In this document: piece by piece, positions 17,364-26,682 of the stretch | How positions within the stretch are numbered: the first letter of the stretch is position 1 | How the letters are laid out: every line of letters starts with the position of its first letter | Assembly: GCA_029260235.1 (NCBI GenBank) | Contig: JAJDDP010000100.1 | Location: forward strand, 1-64,000 | Direction: 5' to 3' | DNA: 64,000 bases | From: Phycisphaerae bacterium | GTDB lineage: Bacteria; Planctomycetota; Phycisphaerae; UBA1845 | Program-made: the position numbers and the translations under genes | Notes under the pieces: generated by a model | Database searches by the model: none | What the model was told of the DNA's origin: nothing | Seen by the model: only the letters and a program-made list of their open reading frames with translations

Positions 17364-18902
17364 CTAGCGTTCCTCACCCTGTGGCTGAGGATTCGGTGTG
17401 TGGATGCCCTCCCACATTCGGCGGACGTGCTCCAACTCGTACTGCTCTACCCGGTCTCGGAGCATTTGCACTACGGGGCCGATGTCGTAGGTCTGTTTGG
17501 ACTCGCGGACCACAGGGATCTGCTGCCCCAATACCTTGATGGTTAGGAGTGTCTTGCCGTCGTGGCCATGCGTGCCTCTTAGGCGTAACTGGTTCCCCTC
17601 GATCTCGAGGAGGGCGCCGAGCTTGACGTATTCGATGTGCTCAGGCAGAACGGCGGTCATGTCGTAGCCCAGCAGTTTGCGGGTGGCTAAGTCAAGCAGT
17701 GCCTTGTCAATCGTTCCGGCTTGGCCCTTCGGGGGGATGGCGGTGCATTCGATTTCCGCACGCTGCAATACATCATCGACGACGACGATCGATCGAATTT
17801 CTACCCGCAAATTCCCGGTGATGGTGCCTTTGCCTAGCAACTGGGAAAGGGCTTGGAGCGGAAGATCCGACACCAGTCCGGTCGCGCTAAAATACTTTAC
17901 CAACGGGCCGATCAGCTCAGCCTGATGAACACGCAGTTGAGCGCGGGAGTCCAAACCCGACGCGCCGAGCATGGGCAGCAATTGCCCCACACTCAAATCG
18001 GTGATCTCCCCGCGGAACCGCAACGCGTCCAGGTTTCTGTCCCTAATTCTGGCCAGGTCGAGAACCACGTCGATCTGACCTTCAAAGGGGCCGCCGATCA
18101 ACGGCTCGGTCAGTTCTTCAAGCCTCGCGTCGCTGATCAGCCCAGCCAGTTCGATGCTGGGACCCTGATCCGTACTGCGATAGAGCACTCGACCTCGGAA
18201 GGCACCGTGTTCGGGCTGGGCGCCTAGGAGGCTTTCGAGTCCCAATCGGCTGAACGGAATGTGGGGAAGATCGAGCCGAACTTCGTGAAATCGGAGCTCG
18301 CGCCCCGGCGTGAAGGTGGCAGCGATCGAGATTGAATCATCGACCGGGTATCCGTTCAAGTTGTTGGCCCGAAGGGCGGCTCTACCGGGTTGTTCGTCGT
18401 CGAAGTGCAGCTCCCCGACCGCGCCCCGAATACTCATCGTGATTTCAGGATGTCGCCACTCCAGGTCGATGCCATCCAAGTGGACGCGCTTCAAGTTCAT
18501 CCGGGCAAAATCCTGCCCCAGACCTGAACGCACGATGGCTTGGTAATCCTCCCCCGACCACTGATCGGTGCCGATCAACATCCACCCGTTGGTCAAATCG
18601 AGGGCGTAGGCTGATTGCCCCTGATAAGGTTCGGTGTGCCAGATGGCTGATGCGCAGCGGAAGACCTCGGTATGCCGCATGGGGAGGGCTACCCTCAGGT
18701 CATAAAAAGCACGGCTCTGCCCGGTGAGAGGTTGTACGCGACCAATCCGCACCGGCAAATGCAACTGGTTGGAGAGTTGGTCTTCCAATCGCGCACGGAA
18801 CAGATCGCTGCGTAGGTAAAGGCCGTACGCCAGCGTACCGCTCAGCGAGCCGCCCACACCTAGGAAAGCCAGTACGAACAGCAGTTTGCGGTGGGGGAGC
18901 AT
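17364..18902 (-). CDS. AsmA-like envelope protein
   Basis: A 512-residue protein with an N-terminal membrane anchor (LLFVLAFLGVGGSLSGTLAYGLYL) and a long beta-rich periplasmic region. The N-terminal pattern (anchor, then RLEDQLSNQLHLPVRIGRV) and repeating strand segments such as LNGYPVDDSISIAATFTPGRELRFHEVRLDLP resemble the AsmA/YhdP/DUF3971 group, which form hydrophobic-groove bridges for lipid transport between membranes. I cannot assign a subfamily. Its ATG lies one base after the aroC stop, so it is translated in the same operon; a functional link with chorismate synthesis is not evident. Confidence 0.65.
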   Translation of the reverse strand: MLPHRKLLFVLAFLGVGGSLSGTLAYGLYLRSDLFRARLEDQLSNQLHLPVRIGRVQPLTGQSRAFYDLRVALPMRHTEVFRCASAIWHTEPYQGQSAYALDLTNGWMLIGTDQWSGEDYQAIVRSGLGQDFARMNLKRVHLDGIDLEWRHPEITMSIRGAVGELHFDDEQPGRAALRANNLNGYPVDDSISIAATFTPGRELRFHEVRLDLPHIPFSRLGLESLLGAQPEHGAFRGRVLYRSTDQGPSIELAGLISDARLEELTEPLIGGPFEGQIDVVLDLARIRDRNLDALRFRGEITDLSVGQLLPMLGASGLDSRAQLRVHQAELIGPLVKYFSATGLVSDLPLQALSQLLGKGTITGNLRVEIRSIVVVDDVLQRAEIECTAIPPKGQAGTIDKALLDLATRKLLGYDMTAVLPEHIEYVKLGALLEIEGNQLRLRGTHGHDGKTLLTIKVLGQQIPVVRESKQTYDIGPVVQMLRDRVEQYELEHVRRMWEGIHTPNPQPQGEER

Positions 18903-18903
18903 G

Positions 18904-20082
18904 CTAGGATCCAGCTTGCCCGGGATCAGTGCCCAAGCGACAGGCAGCCTTCAAGAAAAAATCGTACGCAGCTCGGACCTCCGTCAGCGTGTCGCCGGAG
19001 AACTTCTCCAAGAACACGCGGGCAATCTCGAAAGCAACGACATTCTCTGCGACGACACTGGCTGCGGGCACCGCGCAGACGTCGCTGCGTTCATAGTCGG
19101 AGCGCTCTGACGCTTTGCTCAGTAGGTTTACACTATCGAGACCCCGAAGGAGCGTGCTGATTGGCTTCATCACGCCGCGAATGACCAGAGGCTGTCCATT
19201 GGTCATGCCTCCCTCCAGGCCGCCAGCGTTGTTGGAACGACGAACGAAACCCAGGCCGGGCGTGTTGCGGGTGGACGGGTCAAAATCGATTTCATCGTGA
19301 ACTTGGCTGCCCGGTCGTTCGGCACATCCAAACCCCAGACCGATCTCGACGCCCTTGAATGCCTGAATGGAACCAACGGCCTGCATGAGTCGGCCATCGA
19401 GCTTGTCTTGCCAGCGCCAGCAGCTTCCCAGTCCGATTGGTAAACCAAATGCGCAAACTTCCACGATGCCTCCGAGTGTGTCTTTGTCCTTCGTCGCTTG
19501 TCTGATGGCGCCGATCATGGCCTCGCTTTGGCTTGCGTCGGGGCAATAGACCTCATTTGAGTTCCGCGCAGCTATCAATTGGTCGGCGGGCATCTGGTCT
19601 ATGTTTTGGGCGATGACGGATCCAATTTGTACGACGTACCCGACTATCTGGATGTCGAATTCCGCCAGAAGCGACCTGACGATGGCCCCGGCTGCGACGC
19701 GGGCGGCGGTTTCTCGGGCCGATGCCCGTTCCAGTGTTTCGCGGCAGTCGGTGGTTAGCCATTTCACGCTGCCGGCTAAATCGGCATGGCCTGGGCGAGG
19801 CCGGTTGACCTTAGGGGCGGTGTCGATGCGATGATCCTTATTGACCACGGAACCTACGATGGGCGATCCGATGGTCACGCTCTGGCGAAGGCCGGTCTGA
19901 ATATCGAGGGTGTCTTTCTCGATCCTCTGGCGTGCACCGCGACCATAGCCGCCCTGGCGACGACGCAATTCTTTGTTCACGACGTCCATGTTGAGGCGGA
20001 CGCCAGCCGGCATACCCTCAACGATGACCATACACGATGGCCCGTGCGATTCCCCGGCTGTGCGATAATCCAAGCAAGTCAT
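18904..20082 (-). CDS. aroC: Chorismate synthase
   Basis: Last enzyme of the shikimate pathway: it converts 5-enolpyruvylshikimate-3-phosphate to chorismate with reduced flavin. The 392 residues include all three family signatures: GESHGPSCMVIVEGMPAG near residue 10, RRQGGYGRGARQRIEKD near residue 41, and GGLEGGMTNGQPLVIRG near 290. RPGHADLAGSVKW is also present. The start at 20082 is natural for the family. An AsmA-like gene follows after a single base. The upstream 330 bases carry no gene and must hold the promoter. Confidence 0.97.
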   Translation of the reverse strand: MTCLDYRTAGESHGPSCMVIVEGMPAGVRLNMDVVNKELRRRQGGYGRGARQRIEKDTLDIQTGLRQSVTIGSPIVGSVVNKDHRIDTAPKVNRPRPGHADLAGSVKWLTTDCRETLERASARETAARVAAGAIVRSLLAEFDIQIVGYVVQIGSVIAQNIDQMPADQLIAARNSNEVYCPDASQSEAMIGAIRQATKDKDTLGGIVEVCAFGLPIGLGSCWRWQDKLDGRLMQAVGSIQAFKGVEIGLGFGCAERPGSQVHDEIDFDPSTRNTPGLGFVRRSNNAGGLEGGMTNGQPLVIRGVMKPISTLLRGLDSVNLLSKASERSDYERSDVCAVPAASVVAENVVAFEIARVFLEKFSGDTLTEVRAAYDFFLKAACRLGTDPGQAGS

Positions 20083-20412
20083 GCCGACATCATAAACATG
20101 GTTGAAGCTTGTGCAAACCGCCGGTAATCCTAAGAGACAGGGGCACGGCGTTGCCTTCGTGCATCATGTTTGAGTGGCCAAGCAACATCAGGCTGGGCAC
20201 ATGTACCCGATTCAGCCCCCATAACGATTTGTCGAATAGGACGGTCGCATAATGCCAGCCTTGGTGGGCCAGAATTCATAACCCGTGGATAAGCAAGAAT
20301 CTGGATTGTATTTTACTACCAGAAGCGGGGCGGCAATGTCGTCCAACATGTGGCCGAGACGCGGGGGCGCATCCGGCCAAGAACGGTAACCAATACATTG
20401 GGGGAAAGAACA
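20083..20412. other. Divergent intergenic region
   Basis: About 330 bases between aroC (minus) and the PilZ-like gene (plus). It must carry both promoters. A GGGGGAAAG ribosome-binding site for the PilZ-like gene lies at its right end. I could not choose convincing -35/-10 pairs and see no hairpin of note. Confidence 0.4.
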
Positions 20413-20838
20413 ATGTCAATTACGGCAAAGGGTACCAGTGCAATCAAATTGACACCGACTTTGGGTGATCGGACGCTCGCGCAGGAGTGGCTCGACGACG
20501 CAGAGGAGGTGGGACCTACAGATATATACAAGCGCCGCATGCGCAAGGCACGCACCAGCTGGTGCCAACCACTTGAAATCCATGTCTATGATGAGGCTGG
20601 CAACTACGAATCGTATTTTGCTGGGGCTGACTACATCTCTGAAGAGGGCATCGGCTTCAAATGTCGCGAGCAGTTGCCCGCCTACACCAAAATCGTCATT
20701 TGCCTCGAAGGCGAAATGGTTGGCGTTCCGTCCGTGGCAATTGACAACATCCAGACCATTAGCGGCTATATCATCGAGACGGAATTCCGCTTCGAGGAGA
20801 GGCCTCCAGTCGAAAACGTTCTGTCAAAAGTCGGATGA
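20413..20838 (+). CDS. PilZ-like domain protein
   Basis: A 141-residue cytosolic protein. The region from RRMRKARTSWCQPLEIHVYDEAGN to FAGADYISEEGIGFKC has the shape of a PilZ domain (basic N-terminal loop, then a strand pair with an acidic turn), which binds cyclic di-GMP. The classical RxxxR and D/NxSxxG motifs are only partly matched (RRMRKAR and ADYISEEGIG), so c-di-GMP binding is uncertain. The track ORF starts at 20350; GGGGGAAAG followed by four bases supports the ATG at 20413. The gene stands alone, convergent with the exosortase-like pair. Confidence 0.65.
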   Translation: MSITAKGTSAIKLTPTLGDRTLAQEWLDDAEEVGPTDIYKRRMRKARTSWCQPLEIHVYDEAGNYESYFAGADYISEEGIGFKCREQLPAYTKIVICLEGEMVGVPSVAIDNIQTISGYIIETEFRFEERPPVENVLSKVG

Positions 20839-20945
20839 TCGTAACTCCCATTCGACGGCATCGGCCCGCCTCCCCGCGGGCTGTTGAGTCATCGTCTGAA
20901 GAATCAACCCGCCGATCAGCGGGGGCATTGTCCGCCGAGATCAGA

Positions 20946-21545
20946 TCATGGTTGGGCGTTCGGTAGCCATCGCTCAAGATCCTTGCGACGGACAGCCACA
21001 ATGATCCAAATGAACAGCGGAACGATGAAGTGACTTGAGGGGGCTTGCACCAGATCAATGGTAAGCTCGCGATGGACGCTCTCCCAAAACTCTGACGGCT
21101 GAAAAAGAGCGCCGAAGTGGTTGCCCGTAAAGGCGTCGTACAAGAAGAGATACAGCCGAAACGCCACGAATGCGTTGACCAGCACAATCCCCATCAATAG
21201 CTTCTTCCACCGGCGTGCCCAGGGAATCGGCGTGGCTAGCATCAATGCAACAAAGAACGCGGTCGGGTAGTACCCCTTCATCCGGCTGTCGAGTTCCGCG
21301 CTGCCACTGGCTGAGGGTATCGCTCGATTGCGGAGCGTCATCTGAACGTCATTGGGCAGTTTCGAGGCGTCGTATGGCTCGAAGGTGACTTGGCCATTCG
21401 ATCCGAATGAAGAAAAGAGCAGCGTCGCCCCGACTCGAAAACAAGCGGCGTACGCTTGGCGGGTCCCAGGCCAAGGATAGATCAGCAGACCGTAGAGCAG
21501 CACCAACCGAAGAAAGAAGAGGAGCAGTGGCTTGGCCCTGTTCAT
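20946..21545 (-). CDS. Cys-less exosortase-like membrane protein
   Basis: A 199-residue polytopic protein with an N-terminal membrane segment (LLLFFLRLVLLYGLLIYPW) and three more near the C-terminus. Its segment YYPTAFFVALMLATPIPWAR aligns with DPTALFVAAVLATPVGIGR of the gene immediately upstream, and Arg130 aligns with that protein's candidate active-site Arg155. The catalytic Cys position is Met here (SRMKGYYP against RRGCDAIDP); His172 may match the active-site His. It is therefore probably an inactive paralogue or an exosortase-associated partner, similar in concept to the membrane protein encoded next to some XrtH-type exosortases. The track start at 21737 lies in the upstream gene; the ATG at 21545 is taken instead. 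Confidence 0.7.
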   Translation of the reverse strand: MNRAKPLLLFFLRLVLLYGLLIYPWPGTRQAYAACFRVGATLLFSSFGSNGQVTFEPYDASKLPNDVQMTLRNRAIPSASGSAELDSRMKGYYPTAFFVALMLATPIPWARRWKKLLMGIVLVNAFVAFRLYLFLYDAFTGNHFGALFQPSEFWESVHRELTIDLVQAPSSHFIVPLFIWIIVAVRRKDLERWLPNAQP

Positions 21546-21603
21546 GGAAATGCTCCGCGGTTGACGTGTCGGGTCAAGGCAGGGCGACAAGTGCCATCGA
21601 TGG

Positions 21604-22245
21604 CTATGCCGCAGCCGTGGGCGCCGCTTTCGGGATGGGCGGCATTGGTTTTGTCGCCCATAACGCCCAACCAATCCACAGTACGAGTGACAGACAGATA
21701 AACAGTCCTTGCCAAACCTCAAGATGCATGAGGTCAAATGCCTTTGGATAGTGCGCTTTGGTCAGGAAGAGCGTGATGATCCGAATCAGATTGATCAAGG
21801 CCAACGCCAGTGTGCCGCCTAGCGCGCCGACGATCTTTCGGCCAATTCCCACCGGGGTTGCCAAGACCGCAGCGACGAACAAAGCAGTGGGGTCGATGGC
21901 ATCGCAACCGCGACGAATCTCCACAGCCGTAGTCTTCGACGCGAGCGTGTGGTCTTTGGCGGTGACGTCGCCACCAAACAAGTTAAGGATGCCAGCTGAT
22001 AGGTCCGTGTTCAGCCGCAGGTAGGCAGGGAATACCCGCTCCTGCAAAACAGAGAGAGTCATGGCTGCGTAGAACACGCCCATGAAGACGCCGAAGAGGA
22101 CGACAAACTGCCAAACGGGTTTGTTCGATGGGCTGGATTTTACAGGCTTCGCGGCTGACTCGGTTGGCGCAGCAATGCTATCGCGTTTGACCGCATCCTG
22201 TGCAGGAGACTTGGTCTTGCCGTGTTTCTTTCCGCCCGTAGCCAT
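21604..22245 (-). CDS. Exosortase/archaeosortase family protein
   Basis: A 213-residue polytopic protein of the exosortase/archaeosortase superfamily, which are integral membrane transpeptidase-like enzymes that process C-terminal sorting signals of exported proteins. The expected triad is readable: Cys114 in RRGCDAI, Arg155 in NLIRIITLF, His174 in LMHLEVWQG, spread over the last membrane segments. A basic, Lys/Ala/Pro-rich N-terminal tail of about 40 residues precedes the first membrane segment. I use the ATG at 22245 with an AGGAG 11 bases upstream; the track starts at 22356. No PEP-CTERM or similar substrate was seen in the window. A Cys-less paralogue follows 58 bases downstream. Confidence 0.82.
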   Translation of the reverse strand: MATGGKKHGKTKSPAQDAVKRDSIAAPTESAAKPVKSSPSNKPVWQFVVLFGVFMGVFYAAMTLSVLQERVFPAYLRLNTDLSAGILNLFGGDVTAKDHTLASKTTAVEIRRGCDAIDPTALFVAAVLATPVGIGRKIVGALGGTLALALINLIRIITLFLTKAHYPKAFDLMHLEVWQGLFICLSLVLWIGWALWATKPMPPIPKAAPTAAA

Positions 22246-22478
22246 TAGGATCCCAGCTCCTGCACAGCTCATTCCCGATCGAGTATTGCGCTCCGCGACG
22301 ATATTGAATCTATGTGGCCCAATGCAGCAATGCAAGGAGAAATCTCGCAACTGCAAGCCATTACCCGTTCAATCCAGAAGCGAAGGTGGTTTCTTTAGAG
22401 GGAGCAGGGTAAGGTTTGCGATGACGCGTCCAAGGCCGGCGCTATGGATATGCTCAGCGGCCCTAGAGGAAGGTTGAT

Positions 22479-23552
22479 ATGACCATGCAAAGCCTGTGCA
22501 TTCTACTGGCGGTTTCTGCCTGCGGCGCGGCTGCTCCAGGGCAAGAACCCGCGACAGCCATTGATCTGACCGGCGGATTCGCCGACCACATCATGGATAA
22601 ACCTGGTGGGCGGATCGACTGGACCGGCGGGTATATTCTGGCTGACGGTATTGGTGATGCCGTCCGGGGTGAATTTGGCAAACAGCGCGAACTGCTCGCC
22701 CATGAAGCGGCCCGCCAAGCCGCGATGAGGAACGCCCTGGCACTGGCCAAAGGCATTCCGGTGGATATCTCTGGAATCGTCTCCGACATGAAGAATGGCG
22801 CCGTCCGCATCGAAGGTGTCATCAAGGGGCACCAGGAGGTTTCTTTCCGTTGGTACCCGGATCGTGATCCGCCTCAGGCAGAGGTGACGGTTCGTGTTCC
22901 CCTGTGGGGGGTCAAGGGCGTCGCCTCGGTGTTCCGTTCAGGACATCTTGCCCGACAGAAACAGGCGGACGCACCTCGTCCTCCATTGGTGGTTGACCGG
23001 GTCGATGTGTCGGACTTCATTCTGCTGATCGACGTACGCGGGATGGGCTGCTCGGGTTGTCTCTTCCCGGTGATTGGCGATGCGAACGGAAGAGTTCTCT
23101 ATGATGCGACCATCCTGCCGTCCGAGCTATTGGGTCGCATGCCGATGGCTCGGTATGTGGAATCGGAACTGAGCTTCGATGACCTGCAAGCAGCCGTGGA
23201 ATCGGATCGCCCCCTGCGATTCATGCTCGCTTCATTTCAACCCGAACAAGAACAAGTCATGAAATCTGGGGCTGCGACGCAACCGGCAGAGGAGCCCACA
23301 TCCCAACCAGCCAAGAACAGATCCAAGCGACGGGCTAAGCGGCGCATGGCAGTCCGGGCAGCCCAGACCGTCGGTGAGGGCAACGTCAAGGTTGTGCTGA
23401 CCAAGCAGGATGTCGATCGCATTCGCAGATCCCCCGAGGGCGCCAGTGCCTTGCGTAACGCCCATGTGGTCATCGTCACAGATTCTGCGGCTGCAGGCAT
23501 TGAAGGCCGCTTGATCCTTGATGCGGACACCGCCCTTGCGCAGGCGCCGTAG
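22479..23552 (+). CDS. LPP20-like exported protein
   Basis: A 357-residue exported protein. The N-terminus is hydrophobic with a possible lipobox (VSAC) but lacks a basic n-region, so it may be an ordinary signal peptide. Residues 45-155 follow the pattern of LPP20/FlgT-N-type domains: Trp-Gly start, a helix (AHEAARQAAMRNALALAKGIPVDISG), then strands with GVIKGHQEV and AEVTVRVPLWG. A linker rich in Pro, Thr and Lys (TQPAEEPTSQPAKNRSKRRAKRR) precedes a C-terminal domain of about 70 residues. GGAAGG lies five bases before the ATG. It ends just before the CHASE2 cyclase gene, probably in one operon. Confidence 0.75.
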   Translation: MTMQSLCILLAVSACGAAAPGQEPATAIDLTGGFADHIMDKPGGRIDWTGGYILADGIGDAVRGEFGKQRELLAHEAARQAAMRNALALAKGIPVDISGIVSDMKNGAVRIEGVIKGHQEVSFRWYPDRDPPQAEVTVRVPLWGVKGVASVFRSGHLARQKQADAPRPPLVVDRVDVSDFILLIDVRGMGCSGCLFPVIGDANGRVLYDATILPSELLGRMPMARYVESELSFDDLQAAVESDRPLRFMLASFQPEQEQVMKSGAATQPAEEPTSQPAKNRSKRRAKRRMAVRAAQTVGEGNVKVVLTKQDVDRIRRSPEGASALRNAHVVIVTDSAAAGIEGRLILDADTALAQAP

Positions 23553-23586
23553 GTGGTCTAAGAGGCCCGTGGGTTTGTTCGACGCT

Positions 23587-25518
23587 ATGGATCGCCGATC
23601 TCAATTCCCCGACCATTACCTAGAAGAGCGGCCCGCGCTGCGTAAGCCTTGGCGGATGGGCATCTGGTTGTGCATGCCTGCTCTGATTGCGATTGCCTTC
23701 GGGTTCTTGGCATCGTCAGGTGTGCTCGATTGGCTGGAATTCAAGAGTATCGATATCCGCTTTCAGCGCCGGGGAGTGCTGGTAACCGATCCGCGCATCG
23801 TGGTCGTTGAAATCGACGAAGTCAGCCGCCGCGAGTTGACCTCTAATCAGCGGCGGTTCGATTTACGGGCCCAGTTGGACGATGCAATCATAGCCTTGGC
23901 TGATGCCGGCGCGGTTGTCATCGGGATCGATGCGTGGCTTTATGGCCGAGGCGATGACACCACCGATTCAGAGTTGGCCGATGCGATTAGAGAAGCAAAT
24001 GTTGTCTTGGCGAGAACCTACTCCGCTGGCCTGAATATCAAACCAGCCGATATATTCATCGAAGCTGAGGCCTTGCAAGGTGTCGTCAATGTCCGGCCCG
24101 ACGCCGATGGTGTGCTGCGCCGAATCCCAACCCACCCGAACTTGGGGATGGCTGACATTCCCGGCGCCGAGCAGATTCCGCACTTCGCGTTCGTCTTAGC
24201 CTGGATGCTGCTGGCTGAGGAAGAGTATGCCGCAGGTCGCGAACCCGAACCCGCTGATTTTAGTCAGGCTGATCGTGTCGCTCTGATGGGCCGAACTGTT
24301 GAGTACGGACGTTTGCTGAATTTCGCTGCCGGTCCTGGTGAGGGATTTCATACAACCACGCTTGCCGACTTAATCAAGGGTCGGTTTGATTCTGCACCCA
24401 TCGACGGGGCAGCAGTCTTGATCGGTGAAGCCCGTTCCATTCAAGATCAATTGCGGATGCCGCTATCGGATCGACTTTGGCCCGGAGTGTACTACCACGC
24501 CAATGTGTTGGACCAGATCTTGCAAGATAGGCCGCTGCGCGACTGGCCTCATAGGCTCAATGCGGTTGCTTTGCTTGCCGCGGTTGTATCAGCCATCGCG
24601 GGTTGGTACTTCTGGTTCTTGCAACCCTGGTGGGAGCGGCGAGCCGGTTGGTTGGGGATGGTGGCCTACTTCGCCTTGGGGGCCGCCGTCTTCGTGGGTG
24701 GCTGGTGGTATGCCTGCGAACGTGCATTTCAGTCGGGCATCGTGCTGCCGATGGCTGCGCCTATGTTGGGGATAGCGGCCGCGATGTTATCAGGCTTAGC
24801 TGTTCAAGCCTTGATTACCATCATCAGCGCCCGACGCATTGCCCAGCGAAGTCGTCAGATCGAATCGTTGTTTGGCCGATCCGTGTCGCACCAAGTGCTC
24901 GAAGCCATCAAGCAGGATCCACAGCATATCGCTCGGACCGAACTGCATGAGGTGACCGTGCTGTTCTGCGATATTCGAGGGTTCACCTCGGTCTCGACCA
25001 AGCTGTCGCCCGACCAAGTCGCCCAGATGCTAAATGAGTATTTTGATGCCATCACCCAGGCCGTGTTTGCGAATGATGGATTTATCGACAAATTCGTGGG
25101 GGATGAGCTGATGGCTGTCTTTGGTGTTCCCCTTCCCCAACCCGATCATGTGCTCAGGGCGACGCGATCTGCACTAGCCATCAAACAAGAACTGGCTGAC
25201 CTGAACAAGCGGCGCATCGGCCGCGGAGAGACGCCGCTGGATTGTGGCGTCGGCGTCCATTGCGGCGAGGTAGCAGCCGGTCACATCGGCACGGCTGAGC
25301 GGGCCAACTACACGGTGGTCGGCGACACGGTCAACATGGCTGCCCGCATCGAAGGCTTGACCAAGGACGGAGAAATCTTGATCAGCCAAGAAGTCTACGA
25401 GAAACTTGAAGGAGCAATCCCCGCCCGTTCGTGGCAGACCGTAACACTCCGAGGCAGTGATCGCGAACATCGGCTTTACGAGGTGGTCCAAAGCGCCAAC
25501 ATCGGCAATCGTGCTTGA
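23587..25518 (+). CDS. CHASE2-domain adenylate/guanylate cyclase
   Basis: A 643-residue membrane cyclase. An N-terminal membrane segment is followed by an extracytoplasmic CHASE2 sensor (about residues 45-330), three further membrane segments (330-420), a short coiled linker and a class III nucleotide cyclase domain (about 460-630). Catalytic features are visible: LFCDIRGFTS with the metal Asp, DKFVGDELMAVFG with the purine-contacting Lys, and VVGDTVNMAARIEG with the Asn/Arg transition-state residues, all consistent with adenylate cyclase. The track starts at 23518 inside the LPP20-like gene; I use the ATG at 23587, though a GTG at 23569 has a better-placed AGAGG. The signal sensed is unknown. 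Confidence 0.92.
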   Translation: MDRRSQFPDHYLEERPALRKPWRMGIWLCMPALIAIAFGFLASSGVLDWLEFKSIDIRFQRRGVLVTDPRIVVVEIDEVSRRELTSNQRRFDLRAQLDDAIIALADAGAVVIGIDAWLYGRGDDTTDSELADAIREANVVLARTYSAGLNIKPADIFIEAEALQGVVNVRPDADGVLRRIPTHPNLGMADIPGAEQIPHFAFVLAWMLLAEEEYAAGREPEPADFSQADRVALMGRTVEYGRLLNFAAGPGEGFHTTTLADLIKGRFDSAPIDGAAVLIGEARSIQDQLRMPLSDRLWPGVYYHANVLDQILQDRPLRDWPHRLNAVALLAAVVSAIAGWYFWFLQPWWERRAGWLGMVAYFALGAAVFVGGWWYACERAFQSGIVLPMAAPMLGIAAAMLSGLAVQALITIISARRIAQRSRQIESLFGRSVSHQVLEAIKQDPQHIARTELHEVTVLFCDIRGFTSVSTKLSPDQVAQMLNEYFDAITQAVFANDGFIDKFVGDELMAVFGVPLPQPDHVLRATRSALAIKQELADLNKRRIGRGETPLDCGVGVHCGEVAAGHIGTAERANYTVVGDTVNMAARIEGLTKDGEILISQEVYEKLEGAIPARSWQTVTLRGSDREHRLYEVVQSANIGNRA

Positions 25519-25541
25519 ATCGGCATGCGGCTCTCATTTGC

Positions 25542-26444
25542 TCAAGTGGGCAAATCAGGCGGGTCGTCGTCTTCTTGCGTGCCGGAAAAGAGGCGATTGG
25601 TTGGTTGCTCGGGGTCACCATCGACGTCCGCGAATGCTCCGCTTGGGCGGATGCGATAGCCCAATGCTTCGGGCGTGATGACTTCGCCGTGGCCATCACA
25701 GAAAATCACGTTGGTCTTTTCCTGGTGGCGAGGATCAACCGCGGTCCGTGGGCTTCCAGGATCACCCGTTCCCCGATCCGATGTGGCCGTTAGCCTCGGA
25801 GGGTCGAGGGTCCAGCCGTGGTTGCCCTTGGCGGCCATGTCAGTGCCGTCATTTTGGTAGGGGACGCGTTCATTAGCGGCAACACCGGCTGCTGTACCCA
25901 GGCAGTCGGCCGCAAGAACCGTTCCGGCAAATGATCGGATGCGACTTCGGTTCACCGGGAAGTTGTGGAATTGGCCGCTCGTTTTTCGGGCATTGCCTAG
26001 GAACTGATGATTGTATCCGTAGGCAGCGTTGCGCTCATCGGTCCATTCGGGCACCATGGGACAGGCATAGACGGGACTCGCGTAGTCCTGCCGATCTTCG
26101 CTAGTTTTCGGCTGGTTGAAGGCGAAGATCCCAACCTGCTTGCCCATAGTGGCTACCCAGCGGGGCCGATACTTCATTCCGTTGCCGATCTCGTACCAGT
26201 TGTCGGGATTGCTCTTGCCGCCCGGTTCCTTGGCGTATCGTCCGGGGATACAGATGTCGCTATTCTCGTCGGCGTACATGTGCCAACCGTGTGATAGCTG
26301 CCGAAGATGGGTTAGACAGAGAACGCCCTTGGCTTGGTTGCGGGCATTCTTGAGGCTTGGCAAAAGGATAGCCAGGAGCAGGGCGATGATCGAGACTACC
26401 ACCAGTAATTCAATCAAGGTGAAGGCGGGACGAGGACGACGCAT
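25542..26444 (-). CDS. Prepilin-like protein with H-X9-DG tail
   Basis: A 300-residue type II pseudopilin-like protein. The prepilin leader is classical: RRPRPAFTLIELLVVVSIIALLLAI, cut before Phe by the prepilin peptidase, followed by the hydrophobic helix. The rest is the DUF1559-like globular region common in planctomycetes, ending in the H-X9-DG motif (RHQEKTNVIFCDG). Such proteins are present in many copies per planctomycete genome and are presumed to assemble with a GspE-type ATPase such as the one at 41024. GGAG is eight bases upstream of the ATG. It lies 37 bases from a folD remnant. Confidence 0.9.
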   Translation of the reverse strand: MRRPRPAFTLIELLVVVSIIALLLAILLPSLKNARNQAKGVLCLTHLRQLSHGWHMYADENSDICIPGRYAKEPGGKSNPDNWYEIGNGMKYRPRWVATMGKQVGIFAFNQPKTSEDRQDYASPVYACPMVPEWTDERNAAYGYNHQFLGNARKTSGQFHNFPVNRSRIRSFAGTVLAADCLGTAAGVAANERVPYQNDGTDMAAKGNHGWTLDPPRLTATSDRGTGDPGSPRTAVDPRHQEKTNVIFCDGHGEVITPEALGYRIRPSGAFADVDGDPEQPTNRLFSGTQEDDDPPDLPT

Positions 26445-26481
26445 AACCCAAACTCCATGCTCGGCACACTGTCGCCACCAG

Positions 26482-26592
26482 TGCTACAGTTTGACACCTT
26501 CAAGGGCAGCGGCTGCGTCGGCGGTTTGATCGATGAGGGTCGCGATAGTCATGGGGCCTACCCCGCCAGGGACCGGGGTGATGAGCGAAGCG
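26482..26592 (-). pseudogene. folD 3' remnant
   Basis: A 111-base stretch that repeats the end of the folD gene at 28301-28411 with six mismatches and no gaps. On the minus strand it encodes the last 36 residues of FolD and its stop. All six differences fall at third codon positions and are synonymous. Similarity stops abruptly at 26592, and a TGA stands in frame five codons further upstream, so no complete second folD exists here. It is best explained as what is left of a second, once functional or imported, folD copy. Confidence 0.85.
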
Positions 26593-26682
26593 CGCGGGGA
26601 AGCCGATCATCGGTCTCACTATCTGGGCAGCTTCTCGCAAGAGGGTCGCGAAAAGGGAAGAACATTTTGACCTACCAACAGA

